From CAILUG01 sp038125665 (GTDB taxonomy: Bacteria > Pseudomonadota > Gammaproteobacteria > Pseudomonadales > Pseudohongiellaceae): DNA of 63,370 nucleotides. The translations under genes were made by a program, and so were the position numbers. Below the pieces are notes generated by a model. The model ran no database searches. It was not told the origin of the DNA and was given only the letters and a program-made list of their open reading frames with translations. The stretch's first letter is position 1. Every line of letters starts with the position of its first letter. The stretch covers positions 1-63,370 of the forward strand of contig JAYPEI010000009.1 in assembly GCA_038125665.1 (NCBI GenBank), written 5' to 3'. This document shows, in pieces, positions 1-8,226 of this stretch.

Positions 1-505
1 TAATCAACTCACGCTGACCTCGACCAATTGGAACCATTGAGTCAATAGCTTTCAGACCCGTTTGAACTGGCTGAGAAACTGACTGCCGAGCAATTACCCC
101 AGGAGCTACTTTTTCTACAGCATCAGTGAGTTTGGCATTAATTGGTCCTTTACCATCGATAGGATTACCAAGAGCATCAACTACGCGGCCCTCCAGTTCT
201 GGGCCAATTGGGACTTCCAGAATGCGCTTCGTGCATCGACAAGTTTGCCCTTCTTTCAGGCTCTGGTAGTCACCCAACACGACTGCACCCACAGAATCTC
301 GCTCCAAGTTCAACGCCATACCATAGACGCCACCCTCGAATTCGATCATCTCACCGTACATGACGTCGGCAAGACCATGAATTCTGATAATACCGTCAGA
401 AACACTGACGATAGTGCCTTCGTTCTGAGCCTGCGCAGTAACATCCAGCTTCTCAATGCGCTGTTTAATAATGTCACTGATTTCTGATGGATTCAGTTGC
501 TGCAT
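1..505 (-). CDS. atpA: ATP synthase F1 subunit alpha (partial, C-terminus beyond left edge)
   Basis: N-terminal 168 residues of the alpha subunit, the regulatory nucleotide-binding partner of beta in the F1 hexamer. The frame opens with MQQLNPSEIS at 505 and runs without interruption to the window edge. It carries the N-terminal beta-barrel signature (GDYQSLKEG, then RILEVPIGPELEGRVVD) and stops at GRGQRELI, just before the P-loop, which lies outside the window. It lies 39 bases downstream of atpH in the same direction, as in the standard atpIBEFHAGDC order. A slightly odd CRCTKR precedes ILEVP, where many homologues have KCTGR. No frameshift is seen. Confidence 0.95.
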   Translation of the reverse strand, partial: MQQLNPSEISDIIKQRIEKLDVTAQAQNEGTIVSVSDGIIRIHGLADVMYGEMIEFEGGVYGMALNLERDSVGAVVLGDYQSLKEGQTCRCTKRILEVPIGPELEGRVVDALGNPIDGKGPINAKLTDAVEKVAPGVIARQSVSQPVQTGLKAIDSMVPIGRGQRELI

Positions 506-544
506 TCTATGCTTCCTCAAAGTGTCCTGTTAGCCTGGCTGGCA

Positions 545-1081
545 TCAGGCTTTCATAGTTTCTGTTAACTTTTTCAGTGCGCCACGTACTGTATTGTCGA
601 TGACAAGGTCACCTGCACGTACGATTAACCCGCCGATCAGACTCTCATCAACCCTGGAGCTGAGTCTGACGTCGCGATCAAGCCGACCTTTTAGAGCAGC
701 TGCCAGCTGCTCTTCGGCAGCGCTGTCTAGTGCATAAGCCGAGATAACTTCTACTTCGACGCTGCGTTCATGTTCTGCTTTTAGCTGCTCAAATAACACC
801 GCTATTTCTGGGACAAGTCCTAAACGTTTGTTCTCCGCAAGCAGATTTACAAGATTTGCTACAGGACCAGGGAGTTCATCACCGCACAAGCTAATGAGTG
901 CTGCGGCTTTTTTCTCACCAGTTACTGCAGGATTTCCGAGCAGTGCTGCTACTTTTGCATTGCTGACTAAAACGCTCAGCAGATTCAAAGAGCCCGACCA
1001 TTGCTGAAGGCTGTTACCTTCTTGTGCTACTTTAAACGCTGCTTTTGCAAAGGGTCTGGCTAAAGTAGTTAATTGCGACAT
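545..1081 (-). CDS. atpH: ATP synthase F1 subunit delta
   Basis: A 178-residue OSCP/delta subunit, part of the peripheral stalk that links the top of F1 to subunit b. The length is that of the family. The N-terminal helical domain (about 1-110) is followed by the C-terminal segment with SRVDESLIGG and RAGDLVIDNTVRG, the delta signature near residues 143-168. It lies between atpF (24-base gap) and atpA and is translated as part of the atp operon. Confidence 0.95.
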   Translation of the reverse strand: MSQLTTLARPFAKAAFKVAQEGNSLQQWSGSLNLLSVLVSNAKVAALLGNPAVTGEKKAAALISLCGDELPGPVANLVNLLAENKRLGLVPEIAVLFEQLKAEHERSVEVEVISAYALDSAAEEQLAAALKGRLDRDVRLSSRVDESLIGGLIVRAGDLVIDNTVRGALKKLTETMKA

Positions 1082-1105
1082 TTCCCGTATCCCTAGTGGC
1101 TAATC

Positions 1106-1576
1106 TTATAAGCTGGCAGCGAGTTTGTTCAGCATGTCTGCGTGGGCATTCTTGTCCACGGAGCTCTGCAGAATTTTTTCCGCTCCTGCTACTGCCAAAA
1201 CTGAGACCTGCTGACGCAGCTGCTCGCGAGCCTGATTTACCTGTTGGTCAATCTCCGCTTGTGCACCCGCTTTAAGACGCTGACCCTCTTCACGAGCTTT
1301 GTCTTTTGCTTCGTCAACTATCTGATTAGCGCGCTTGTTTGCCTGGTCAATTATGCTTGCAGAGTTTTCTTTCGCTTCGCGTAGAATTTCCGCTGCACGA
1401 GCCTGAGCAAGCTCAAGATCATGTCCCGCCCGTGAGGCTGCCTCCAGACCATCTGCGATAGTCTTTTTCCGCTCTTCCATTGCGTTCACAATTGGTGGCC
1501 ACACGTATTTCTGGCAAAACCAGACGAACACGAAAAAGGCGATGATCTGTCCAATGATGGTTGCATTCAGATCCAT
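1106..1576 (-). CDS. atpF: ATP synthase Fo subunit b
   Basis: A 156-residue b subunit. One membrane segment (about residues 5-25, MDLNATIIGQIIAFFVFVWF) is followed by a long charged alanine-rich coiled coil (about 30-140) that forms the peripheral stalk dimer. The length matches E. coli b (156). The downstream neighbour is atpH and the upstream one atpE. Confidence 0.95.
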   Translation of the reverse strand: MDLNATIIGQIIAFFVFVWFCQKYVWPPIVNAMEERKKTIADGLEAASRAGHDLELAQARAAEILREAKENSASIIDQANKRANQIVDEAKDKAREEGQRLKAGAQAEIDQQVNQAREQLRQQVSVLAVAGAEKILQSSVDKNAHADMLNKLAASL

Positions 1577-1631
1577 GGCTTTCTCTTTCCTAAATAATAA
1601 TTAAACTTTGCTCAAATTAATGGCGACCAAA

Positions 1632-1877
1632 TTAAACAGCAAATGGTGGCGCGAAGATGAACAGCATCGCGATACCAACACCAATAATTGAGATTACATC
1701 CACGAAGCCAGCAACCAAGAAGAACTGTGTTTGAAGCCGTGGTGCTAATTCAGGCTGACGTGCTGAGCTTTCGATGAGTTTGCCACCAAGGTTACCGAAT
1801 GCTACCGCAGTTCCGGCACCACAGATGCCGAAGATAAGGGCGGCGGCGATAAGGGTGTAGGCGTATATTGTTTCCAT
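1632..1877 (-). CDS. atpE: ATP synthase Fo subunit c
   Basis: An 81-residue two-helix proteolipid of the c-ring. The polar loop ARQPEL (about 39-44) separates the two helices. The proton-carrying carboxylate is D60 in GFVDVIS. No sodium-site signature is evident, so proton coupling is inferred. It begins METIYAYTLIA, as in pseudomonads, and lies between atpB and atpF. Confidence 0.95.
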   Translation of the reverse strand: METIYAYTLIAAALIFGICGAGTAVAFGNLGGKLIESSARQPELAPRLQTQFFLVAGFVDVISIIGVGIAMLFIFAPPFAV

Positions 1878-1919
1878 TGTTGTCTCCAGGGTAATGAAGG
1901 TTGTTACATTTAAAAAATT

Positions 1920-2795
1920 TTAGTGATCCTGATGTGCCTGATTCAGATACACAATAGTTAACATCATGAACAGGTAAGCTTGTAGCGTAATAACCAGAAT
2001 ATGAAAAACAGCCCATGCAAAGTGTAGAGGTAACTGGAAGTAACCCATCAATGCAATGATCAGAAAAATCACTTCACCGGCGAATAGGTTACCAAAAAGT
2101 CTTAGTGATAATGACACAGGTTTGGCTAAAAAGGCTGGCAATTCCATGACAAGGTTTAGTGGAAATGCCCATTTACCAAAGGGATGGAAAGCTAACTCTC
2201 CAATGAATCCTCCCAACCCTTTTACTTTTACACTGTAGTAGACCACCATAATAAAAACACTTAAAGCAAGTCCTATGGTTATATTTACGTCGGTAGAGGG
2301 TACTGCTTTAAAAAAAAGGTGATGGTCTCCTGCGGCTGTTTGCACAAGTAAAGGAATTATATCAACCGGCACTAAGTCCATAAGATTCATCAGGAAAACC
2401 CAGCAGAAGATAGTGAGTGCCAGCGGCCCAATGATTGGGTTCTTTGCTTGAAAGGTAGTGCGCACATTGTCTTGCACCATTTCTACAACCATTTCTACAA
2501 AGTTTTGCAGTCCTGTGGGTACGCCTTTTTCTATTTTTCTACTAACACTCATAAAAAGCGCCAGGAAGATAAGACCAAGAATTACAGAAATCCCCATCGT
2601 GTCAGCGTGAATCGACCAGAAGCCCATATCCTTAGCCTCTTCTTCACTATGGGCAAAGCCCCACTCACCAGCATGCTCATAGCCTTCAGGATGTTTACCG
2701 AAAGTCAAAAAGCCAAGGTGGTGCTTGATGTACTCACCGCCATTTGCGTAGCCTTCTTCCTGTGTGGTCTCTTCGTGCTGGGCGTGTTCTGCCAT
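1920..2795 (-). CDS. atpB: ATP synthase Fo subunit a
   Basis: A 291-residue integral membrane subunit a that forms the proton half-channels against the c-ring. The essential arginine is R232 in SLSLRLFGNLFAGE. Several hydrophobic helices span about residues 65-285. The first ~60 residues are hydrophilic and rich in His and Glu, a somewhat long amino-terminal tail common in marine gammaproteobacteria. It is followed by atpE after 42 bases. Confidence 0.95.
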   Translation of the reverse strand: MAEHAQHEETTQEEGYANGGEYIKHHLGFLTFGKHPEGYEHAGEWGFAHSEEEAKDMGFWSIHADTMGISVILGLIFLALFMSVSRKIEKGVPTGLQNFVEMVVEMVQDNVRTTFQAKNPIIGPLALTIFCWVFLMNLMDLVPVDIIPLLVQTAAGDHHLFFKAVPSTDVNITIGLALSVFIMVVYYSVKVKGLGGFIGELAFHPFGKWAFPLNLVMELPAFLAKPVSLSLRLFGNLFAGEVIFLIIALMGYFQLPLHFAWAVFHILVITLQAYLFMMLTIVYLNQAHQDH

Positions 2796-2822
2796 TACTT
2801 CGTTTCCGTCAAGTTTATGGTT

Positions 2823-3167
2823 CTAACTGTCGTTCTTTGGTGGATCTATTTGTGTTTTCGCCCCTAGGCTAGTGACAATCAAGCCACCTAGATGTGTCAC
2901 AAAGAAACCAGCAAAAACTAGCGCAGGTTTCAAGGGCTCCACCAGTGCAAAGACAATTGCGAACCCGCTACCCATTAAGATAAGTTTTATGAGTTCGCTT
3001 TTGTAGGCACTATGAACAACTTTTTCGATAGAGCGTGCTCCCTTAAAACGAAGCACCTCGTTAGCAAAGTACCAGGAGGGAATTATCGAAATCATACCTC
3101 CACATGCTATGGACCAACCGCTTACAATATCCTGAGTTGCTATGGCCACTAAAGATAGAGCGATCAT
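2823..3167 (-). CDS. atpI: ATP synthase assembly protein AtpI (true N-terminus probably further upstream)
   Basis: Small hydrophobic AtpI/subunit I family protein, thought to help c-ring assembly; first gene of the atp operon. The segment from GWSIACGGMISIIPSWYFANE to RFKGARS aligns with the Pseudomonas family consensus (CGG-hydrophobic-PN/S-x-YFA, RFxGAR). The only ATG in frame gives 114 residues and begins inside the first membrane helix. The frame stays open upstream to a stop at 3246-3248 and encodes a plausible start of that helix, but contains no ATG, GTG or TTG there. An ATT or ATC start, or a frameshift from the TTG at 3249, are alternatives. Confidence 0.85.
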   Translation of the reverse strand: MIALSLVAIATQDIVSGWSIACGGMISIIPSWYFANEVLRFKGARSIEKVVHSAYKSELIKLILMGSGFAIVFALVEPLKPALVFAGFFVTHLGGLIVTSLGAKTQIDPPKNDS

Positions 3168-3501
3168 AGCAGCTATCTGGTATAGGCCTACTCGAAGTGG
3201 CGAAATCTTTATGATTTTGTTGATCCTGTTTTGTGTGTGTGGATTTCAACCACAGCTCCGCAAACGGGTGGGAATTATATTCACTATACCCTTTTTCGAC
3301 AATGGTTAAAGTTACAAAAATTTGATGCCCGTTCTTTTTACTTAATGGATTGTCTACTCCTTAGAGGCTGTCACATTGATTAATTTTTTTCCAGATTATG
3401 ACACCTTAAATAAATATTAACTATTTAAGCCTTCTATAGACCACCTTGAAAATCCTAAGGTTTCTGTGATTAGACATTTAATTGGCGCAATTATATTGTA
3501 T
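3168..3501. other. parB-atpI intergenic region
   Basis: A gene-free stretch (apart from a possible N-terminal extension of atpI) holding the atp promoter at 3274-3302. The part nearer parB is AT-rich. It has only a weak five-base inverted repeat (ACCTT/AAGGT around 3443-3461), and I do not call a convincing terminator for parB. Confidence 0.6.
3274..3302 (-). promoter_or_regulatory. Sigma70 promoter of the atp operon
   Basis: Read on the minus strand, a TTGTCG -35 element (3297-3302) is followed after exactly 17 bases by a perfect TATAAT -10 (3274-3279). Transcription would begin near 3267, about 100 bases before the AtpI ATG. It lies in the 250-base gap between parB and atpI, the expected place for the atp promoter. 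Confidence 0.75.
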
Positions 3502-4425
3502 CTATTTAATTTTATTTAAGATTCCGTCTAATTGGTCCAGAGTTCCGTACTTTATGACTAGCCTACCTTTGCCTTTTTTATCTTCAACTGTAACTTCTGT
3601 ACCTAAACGCTCTGAAAGATCATTTTGCAAGTTCTGTATGTCTGGACTTATCTCTGATGCTCTTGATTTTGTCGGTTTGTTACCATATTGCCTAGCTAAT
3701 AGCTCTGTTTGTCGAACAGTAAGTCCTTTTTTGGCTACCTCTATGGCTATTGCAGTCTGTCCAGAAGACTCAAGTGTGAGTAGGGCCCGAGCATGGCCCA
3801 TTTCAAGTTTCCCTTCCTCTAACATCCTGCGAATCTGGGACGGAAGGTTAATAAGTCTTAGCAGATTAGCGACAGCTGCTCGAGATTTACCAACAGATTG
3901 TGCTACTTCTTGTTGGGTAAGTTTAAATTCGTCCTGAAGGCGCTTTAAGGCCATCGCTTCGTCGATAACATTTAGATTTTCTCTCTGAATGTTCTCTATA
4001 AGGGCCATAGCGATTGCTGAAGAGTCTGGGACATCTCGGATAAGAGTGGGAACTTTGTGAAGTCCTGCAAGTTGAGCTGCACGCCAACGACGTTCCCCTG
4101 CAATTATTTCAAATTTAATTGAAGAAATTGGGCGTACAACTATCGGTTGCATTAGTCCTTGAACTTTTATTGACTCGGCTAGTTCCTGAAGAGCTTCTTG
4201 GCGCATCCCTGTTCGAGGTTGATATTTTCCTGGCTGGATGAATTCTATGGGTAACTCTCGTAGTTCGCCATCTGCTGGCGCTGAAACCACTTGTGATGAA
4301 GTTTCAGATTTATCTTTTCTTATATCTCTTTTGGAATCAGCTGGTAATTCTGTTTTTTCTAAAGCAGCTTCTTTTTTTCCGAGCAGGGCCTGAAGATCTC
4401 TCCCTAAACCTCTTTTCTTAGTCAT
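3502..4425 (-). CDS. parB: Chromosome-partitioning protein ParB (Spo0J)
   Basis: A 307-residue CTP-dependent clamp that loads at parS and marks the origin region for segregation. Visible parts: an N-terminal ParA-contact motif (MTKKRGLGRDLQALL), the CTP-binding GERRWRAAQ (110-118), ENIQREN (144-150), the helix-turn-helix (about 169-192, LTQQEVAQSVGKSRAAV) and a C-terminal dimerisation domain. It lies 43 bases after parA in an apparent mnmG-rsmG-parA-parB operon. Two perfect parS targets lie in recF at 15701 and 16337. Confidence 0.97.
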   Translation of the reverse strand: MTKKRGLGRDLQALLGKKEAALEKTELPADSKRDIRKDKSETSSQVVSAPADGELRELPIEFIQPGKYQPRTGMRQEALQELAESIKVQGLMQPIVVRPISSIKFEIIAGERRWRAAQLAGLHKVPTLIRDVPDSSAIAMALIENIQRENLNVIDEAMALKRLQDEFKLTQQEVAQSVGKSRAAVANLLRLINLPSQIRRMLEEGKLEMGHARALLTLESSGQTAIAIEVAKKGLTVRQTELLARQYGNKPTKSRASEISPDIQNLQNDLSERLGTEVTVEDKKGKGRLVIKYGTLDQLDGILNKIK

Positions 4426-4468
4426 GAACTATCCTAAAATACTTTTGAAATCGCTACTTTTTGTTTGA

Positions 4469-5230
4469 TTAACCGCAATGTCGACGTAACAATTCGCCAC
4501 CAAGGGCTTGATATGCAAGAGCTCCTGTCGAGTTACTATCATACACCAGTATAGGAAGCCCGTAACTTGGAGCCTCAGCTAGCCTGACATTACGTGGTAT
4601 AACTGTACGGAAAAGTTTATCTCCGAAGTGTTGTACAAGTTGATCTGTGACTTCTTGAGTCAACCTATTACGCGGATCGTACATAGTACGTATGATACCT
4701 TCTATCTGTAATTCTGGATTTACTGAAGCAGCAATGCCGTCAATAGTTTCTAACAATGCTGATAAACCTTCAAGGGCATAATATTCACACTGCATTGGTA
4801 TCAATATGGATTTAGCTGCTATCAAACCGTTGAGAGTTAGCATGGATAATGATGGTGGACAATCAATTATTATATAATCGTAGCTCCCAGAAATTTCTTG
4901 CAGTGCCTGCCTAAGCACATTTTGGCCTCCCTCCATCAATTCAACTTCTGCTGCAGTTAAATCTCTGTTGCCGGGAAGTACATCGAACCCTGCCTTTTCA
5001 CTATGAAAAATGCACTCTTTTATCGGTGTATTTTGAGTTAGCAGGTCGTAGCCGCTTTTTTCTAAATTGTTCTTGTCCAGTCCGGACCCCATAGTAGCGT
5101 TACCCTGAGGATCAATGTCCACCATTAGAACTCGTTGCTGCATACTAGCTAGGGCAGCAGCTAGATTAACACTAGTGGTCGTTTTTCCAACTCCACCTTT
5201 TTGATTTGCCACGGCTATTATTCGTGCCAT
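4469..5230 (-). CDS. parA: Chromosome-partitioning ATPase ParA (Soj)
   Basis: A 253-residue deviant-Walker ATPase that works with ParB to segregate origins. The deviant Walker A KGGVGKTT is at residues 11-18, with the signature lysine K11. DIDPQGN is at 38-44, and the Walker B region is IIIDCPPSLS. It starts 14 bases after rsmG, which argues for co-transcription. Confidence 0.97.
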   Translation of the reverse strand: MARIIAVANQKGGVGKTTTSVNLAAALASMQQRVLMVDIDPQGNATMGSGLDKNNLEKSGYDLLTQNTPIKECIFHSEKAGFDVLPGNRDLTAAEVELMEGGQNVLRQALQEISGSYDYIIIDCPPSLSMLTLNGLIAAKSILIPMQCEYYALEGLSALLETIDGIAASVNPELQIEGIIRTMYDPRNRLTQEVTDQLVQHFGDKLFRTVIPRNVRLAEAPSYGLPILVYDSNSTGALAYQALGGELLRRHCG

Positions 5231-5244
5231 GTTCTTTCCTTTCT

Positions 5245-5898
5245 TTAGGGAATTATTCTTATTTCTACCAGATGTCTCTCTGCTGCTACTGTAGGTATGT
5301 GTAATTTATGTACCGCTGTCACTTCAAAGCCAGTTGGCAAATCTTTAATTTCTGCTTCAGGATATAAACCCTTCATAGCTAGAAAACATCCATTGGGTGA
5401 TAAGATGTGTTTTGCAGCTACTACAAAATCTTTTATGGAAGCAAAAGCCCTACTGAGAACAATATCAACTTGATGAGGAGCTGCATAGTGTTCAACACGT
5501 GTATGTTTCGCTTCAATGTTTTTTATTTTTAACATTTGGCATGTCTGGAATATAAAACGAATTTTTTTGTTATTACTATCCAAAGCATAAACTTGCTGGT
5601 CTGGCAAACTGATTGCTAAGGGAACTGCGGGTAGTCCTGCTCCAGTACCAACATCAGCTAGATAGCCTTTGCCATCTACATAAGGTAATAAAGCAACGGA
5701 GTCTAAAAGGTGTAATGTGAGCATTTCTTGGATATCTTTTATACCACTTAGATTGAATGCTTGATTCCACTTATGGAGTTGCAACAAATAATCAATCAGG
5801 GTTTCTTGTTTTTCTCTTTCTAAAGATATCTCTAAAACTTGCAATCCATTTTGCAATTTTTGTAATAAGTGTTCTTTAAAATTCACTGGTTTACTCAA
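5245..5898 (-). CDS. rsmG: 16S rRNA (guanine527-N7)-methyltransferase
   Basis: A 217-residue RsmG/GidB protein that makes m7G527 in the 530 loop of 16S rRNA using S-adenosylmethionine. The SAM-binding motif is DVGTGAGLP (82-90), and LSRAFAS follows at about 152-158. It overlaps the end of mnmG by four bases (ATGA), so the two are translationally coupled as in most gammaproteobacteria. Confidence 0.96.
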   Translation of the reverse strand: MSKPVNFKEHLLQKLQNGLQVLEISLEREKQETLIDYLLQLHKWNQAFNLSGIKDIQEMLTLHLLDSVALLPYVDGKGYLADVGTGAGLPAVPLAISLPDQQVYALDSNNKKIRFIFQTCQMLKIKNIEAKHTRVEHYAAPHQVDIVLSRAFASIKDFVVAAKHILSPNGCFLAMKGLYPEAEIKDLPTGFEVTAVHKLHIPTVAAERHLVEIRIIP

Positions 5899-7793
5899 GC
5901 AAATTTATTCTTCTTTAAATAAACAAGAAGTAATGATAATGCTGCTGGCGTCACCCCAGGGATTCTTCCTGCCCTTCCTATGCTATCTGGTTTAGCAGCT
6001 CCAAGTTTCTGCCTTAGTTCACTCGATAAACCTGGTATATTGTTGTAATCAAAATTTTCAGGGATAAAAGTAGTTTCGTGCTTCTTGACTTTATCTATCT
6101 CTTGTTGCTGACGATTAATATAACCCTGATACTTCAACGCTACTTCAATTTGTTCTATCTCTTTCTCTTTACAATCATAATCTAACTTTTGATCTTTAAC
6201 ACCACTGTCCCTTAAGGCCTCATTCATTTTTAAATAAGTTAATCCTGGTCGAGCTAGTAATTCACTAAGTCGGTATTCGTGGCTAATTTTTTGTTGAAGT
6301 TGCTCCTCTAACTTATCTGCTAGTATAGTTTTGGGTTGTACCCAGAAAGATCTAAGCCAACTTATTTCTCTTTCAACCAAATCTTGTTTTTCATTAAAAG
6401 CTTTCCATCGTGTTTCACCAACGATCCCTAGCTTATACCCTATTTCTGTTAGTCTTTTATCAGCATTATCTTGTCTTAGCTGTAATCGATATTCTGCTCG
6501 TGAAGTGAACATTCGATATGGCTCGGTAGTTCCTTGTGTAATAAGGTCATCAACAAGAACTCCTAAGTATGCTTCGTTGCGAGCCGGACACCATTGCTCG
6601 TCACCTCTCACTTTGAGTGCTGCATTTAATCCTCCGAGTAACCCTTGTGCTGCTGCTTCTTCGTAGCCCGTGGTGCCATTTATTTGCCCCGCAAAGTAAA
6701 GCCCTTCAATTGCTTTAGTTTCTAAACTAGGTTTTAAATCTCTTGGATCAAAATAATCATATTCGATCGCATATCCTGGCCTGGTAATATGAGATCTTTC
6801 TAATCCTTTTATAGAGGAGATTACCTGACTTTGAACATCGAAGGGTAAAGAGGTAGATATTCCATTTGGGTAGAGTTCAGGGGTTTCCAAACCTTCTGGT
6901 TCTATAAAAACTTGGTGTGAATTTTTATCGCTGAAGCGTTGTACTTTATCTTCTATTGATGGACAGTATCTTGGACCAATGCCTTCGATAATGCCTGCAT
7001 ACATCGGAGACTTATCCAAATTTTTTCTTATGATGTCATGAGTTCTTTCATTGGTACTAGTTATGAAGCAACTTACTTGCCTTGGATGAATTTCCCTTTT
7101 TCCAAGGTAAGAAAAAACCGGCAAAGGTTGATCACCTGGCTGTTCCTGCATTTTTGAAAAATCTACTGAACGGGCATCTATTCTGGGTGGTGTTCCTGTC
7201 TTTAATCTACCAACTCGTAAATTATGTGCTCTCAGGCTTTCTGCTAATCTTATCGATGGCTGATCGCCCGCTCGTCCCCCTGCATGATTTTGTAAACCTA
7301 TATGTATCTTACCACCCAAGAATGTCCCTGTTGTGAGCACAACAGTTGGAGCAAAAAATTTCAAACCCATTTGTGTCACAACTCCCTCTACCCGGGAATT
7401 GTTTACTATAAGATCATCTACTGCTTGTTGAAAAATGTTCAGATTCTTTTGTTGCTCTAAGCACCTTCTAATAGCAGCTTTATAAAGAACACGATCACAT
7501 TGTGCGCGAGTTGCTCGAACTGCAGGCCCCTTACTTGCATTTAACACGCGAAACTGAATACCTGCTTCATCAGCGGCAAGCGCCATTGCTCCATCCAAGG
7601 CATCAACTTCCATCACAAGATGAGACTTTCCTATCCCACCAATGGCAGGGTTACATGACATCTGGCCAAGTGTTTCAATATTATGAGATAACAATAAAGT
7701 CCGCACGCCCGCACGGGCGGCAACGAGGGCTGCTTCTGTTCCTGCATGTCCACCGCCAACAACGATAACATCGTAACGATAATCGAATGCCAA
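5895..7793 (-). CDS. mnmG: tRNA uridine-5-carboxymethylaminomethyl enzyme MnmG (GidA)
   Basis: A 632-residue FAD protein that, with MnmE, installs the cmnm5 group on the wobble uridine of several tRNAs. The dinucleotide-binding motif GGGHAGTEAA is at 13-22. The family signatures IGPRYCPSIEDK and GQINGTTGYEEAAAQG are present, and the length is normal. The start is a TTG at 7793 preceded by GGGAG with a seven-base spacer, so the non-ATG start is well supported. It is the first gene of the mnmG-rsmG-parA-parB run; its promoter must lie in the AT-rich gap up to 8226. Confidence 0.97.
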   Translation of the reverse strand: MAFDYRYDVIVVGGGHAGTEAALVAARAGVRTLLLSHNIETLGQMSCNPAIGGIGKSHLVMEVDALDGAMALAADEAGIQFRVLNASKGPAVRATRAQCDRVLYKAAIRRCLEQQKNLNIFQQAVDDLIVNNSRVEGVVTQMGLKFFAPTVVLTTGTFLGGKIHIGLQNHAGGRAGDQPSIRLAESLRAHNLRVGRLKTGTPPRIDARSVDFSKMQEQPGDQPLPVFSYLGKREIHPRQVSCFITSTNERTHDIIRKNLDKSPMYAGIIEGIGPRYCPSIEDKVQRFSDKNSHQVFIEPEGLETPELYPNGISTSLPFDVQSQVISSIKGLERSHITRPGYAIEYDYFDPRDLKPSLETKAIEGLYFAGQINGTTGYEEAAAQGLLGGLNAALKVRGDEQWCPARNEAYLGVLVDDLITQGTTEPYRMFTSRAEYRLQLRQDNADKRLTEIGYKLGIVGETRWKAFNEKQDLVEREISWLRSFWVQPKTILADKLEEQLQQKISHEYRLSELLARPGLTYLKMNEALRDSGVKDQKLDYDCKEKEIEQIEVALKYQGYINRQQQEIDKVKKHETTFIPENFDYNNIPGLSSELRQKLGAAKPDSIGRAGRIPGVTPAALSLLLVYLKKNKFA

Positions 7794-8019
7794 GTTTGAT
7801 CTCCCAAAGGTTTAAGAAACGAAATTATATCCCACAGACTTTCGCTAAATCCCCTGAATCTATATTAGTTATATTAAATATTAATATTATTATATTTATT
7901 ATTATTAACTAAGCTTTATCTTGTGGGAAAATAAATAAAACTTATTATTAACAAGGTGTTACGTTAAATATAAGTATGTAGTTTAGCTATTTGCTAGCTG
8001 TTAATTTTCAGTGAATCAA

Positions 8020-8028
8020 TGTGGATAA
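8020..8028 (-). promoter_or_regulatory. DnaA box (perfect)
   Basis: TGTGGATAA on the plus strand, i.e. TTATCCACA on the minus strand, the consensus high-affinity DnaA box. It sits beside the AT-rich element, as R1 does in E. coli oriC. Confidence 0.75.
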
Positions 8029-8055
8029 TTTTAATCTTTTACTTGCATCTTTTGT

Positions 8056-8064
8056 TTATTCACA
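8056..8064 (+). promoter_or_regulatory. DnaA box (TTATTCACA)
   Basis: Matches the TTATNCACA consensus and lies 27 bases beyond the box at 8020-8028, in the opposite orientation. Confidence 0.6.
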
Positions 8065-8226
8065 TGTGACTCACTGCTTTTCTGCCAGATATTCAGAATC
8101 ATAGTAACTTCAACTTTATATTCAGACATAGATCTACACCTTTCTCACAGTTTTTATACAACGCATACAGGGTATATTCACAACTTGTTCTAATGAGTCT
8201 GGTGAATCAGATAAATTGCGCTATCG

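Larger units (their letters stand above)
7794..8226. other. Preferred candidate replication origin (oriC), mnmG-mnmE intergenic
   Basis: A 433-base gene-free region. Its left part is extremely AT-rich: 7861-7910 contains only two G/C bases, as expected of a DNA-unwinding element. To its right lie TGTGGATAA at 8020-8028 (a perfect DnaA box, in the orientation of E. coli R1), TTATTCACA at 8056-8064 (fits TTATNCACA) and ATATTCACA at 8174-8182 (one mismatch). The order gidA/mnmG, AT-rich element, R1-like box, further boxes is the E. coli order. GATC sites are few. The alternative is 12239-12684. The mnmG promoter should also be here. Confidence 0.55.

Noticed and set aside
1..505. Suspected frameshift in atpA because an opposite-strand frame crosses it
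   Set aside because: Translating the minus strand gives an uninterrupted alpha-subunit N-terminus from 505 to the window edge.
1792..2016. Alternative minus-strand frame across the atpE-atpB junction
   Set aside because: It is a shadow of atpE and atpB, with no family resemblance.
3061..3249. 62-codon frame overlapping atpI, starting at TTG 3249
   Set aside because: It overlaps the clear AtpI frame and shows no protein family; kept only as a possible frameshift source for the AtpI N-terminus.
3443..3461. ACCTT/AAGGT inverted repeat after parB as a terminator
   Set aside because: Stem too short and no following T-tract on the minus strand.
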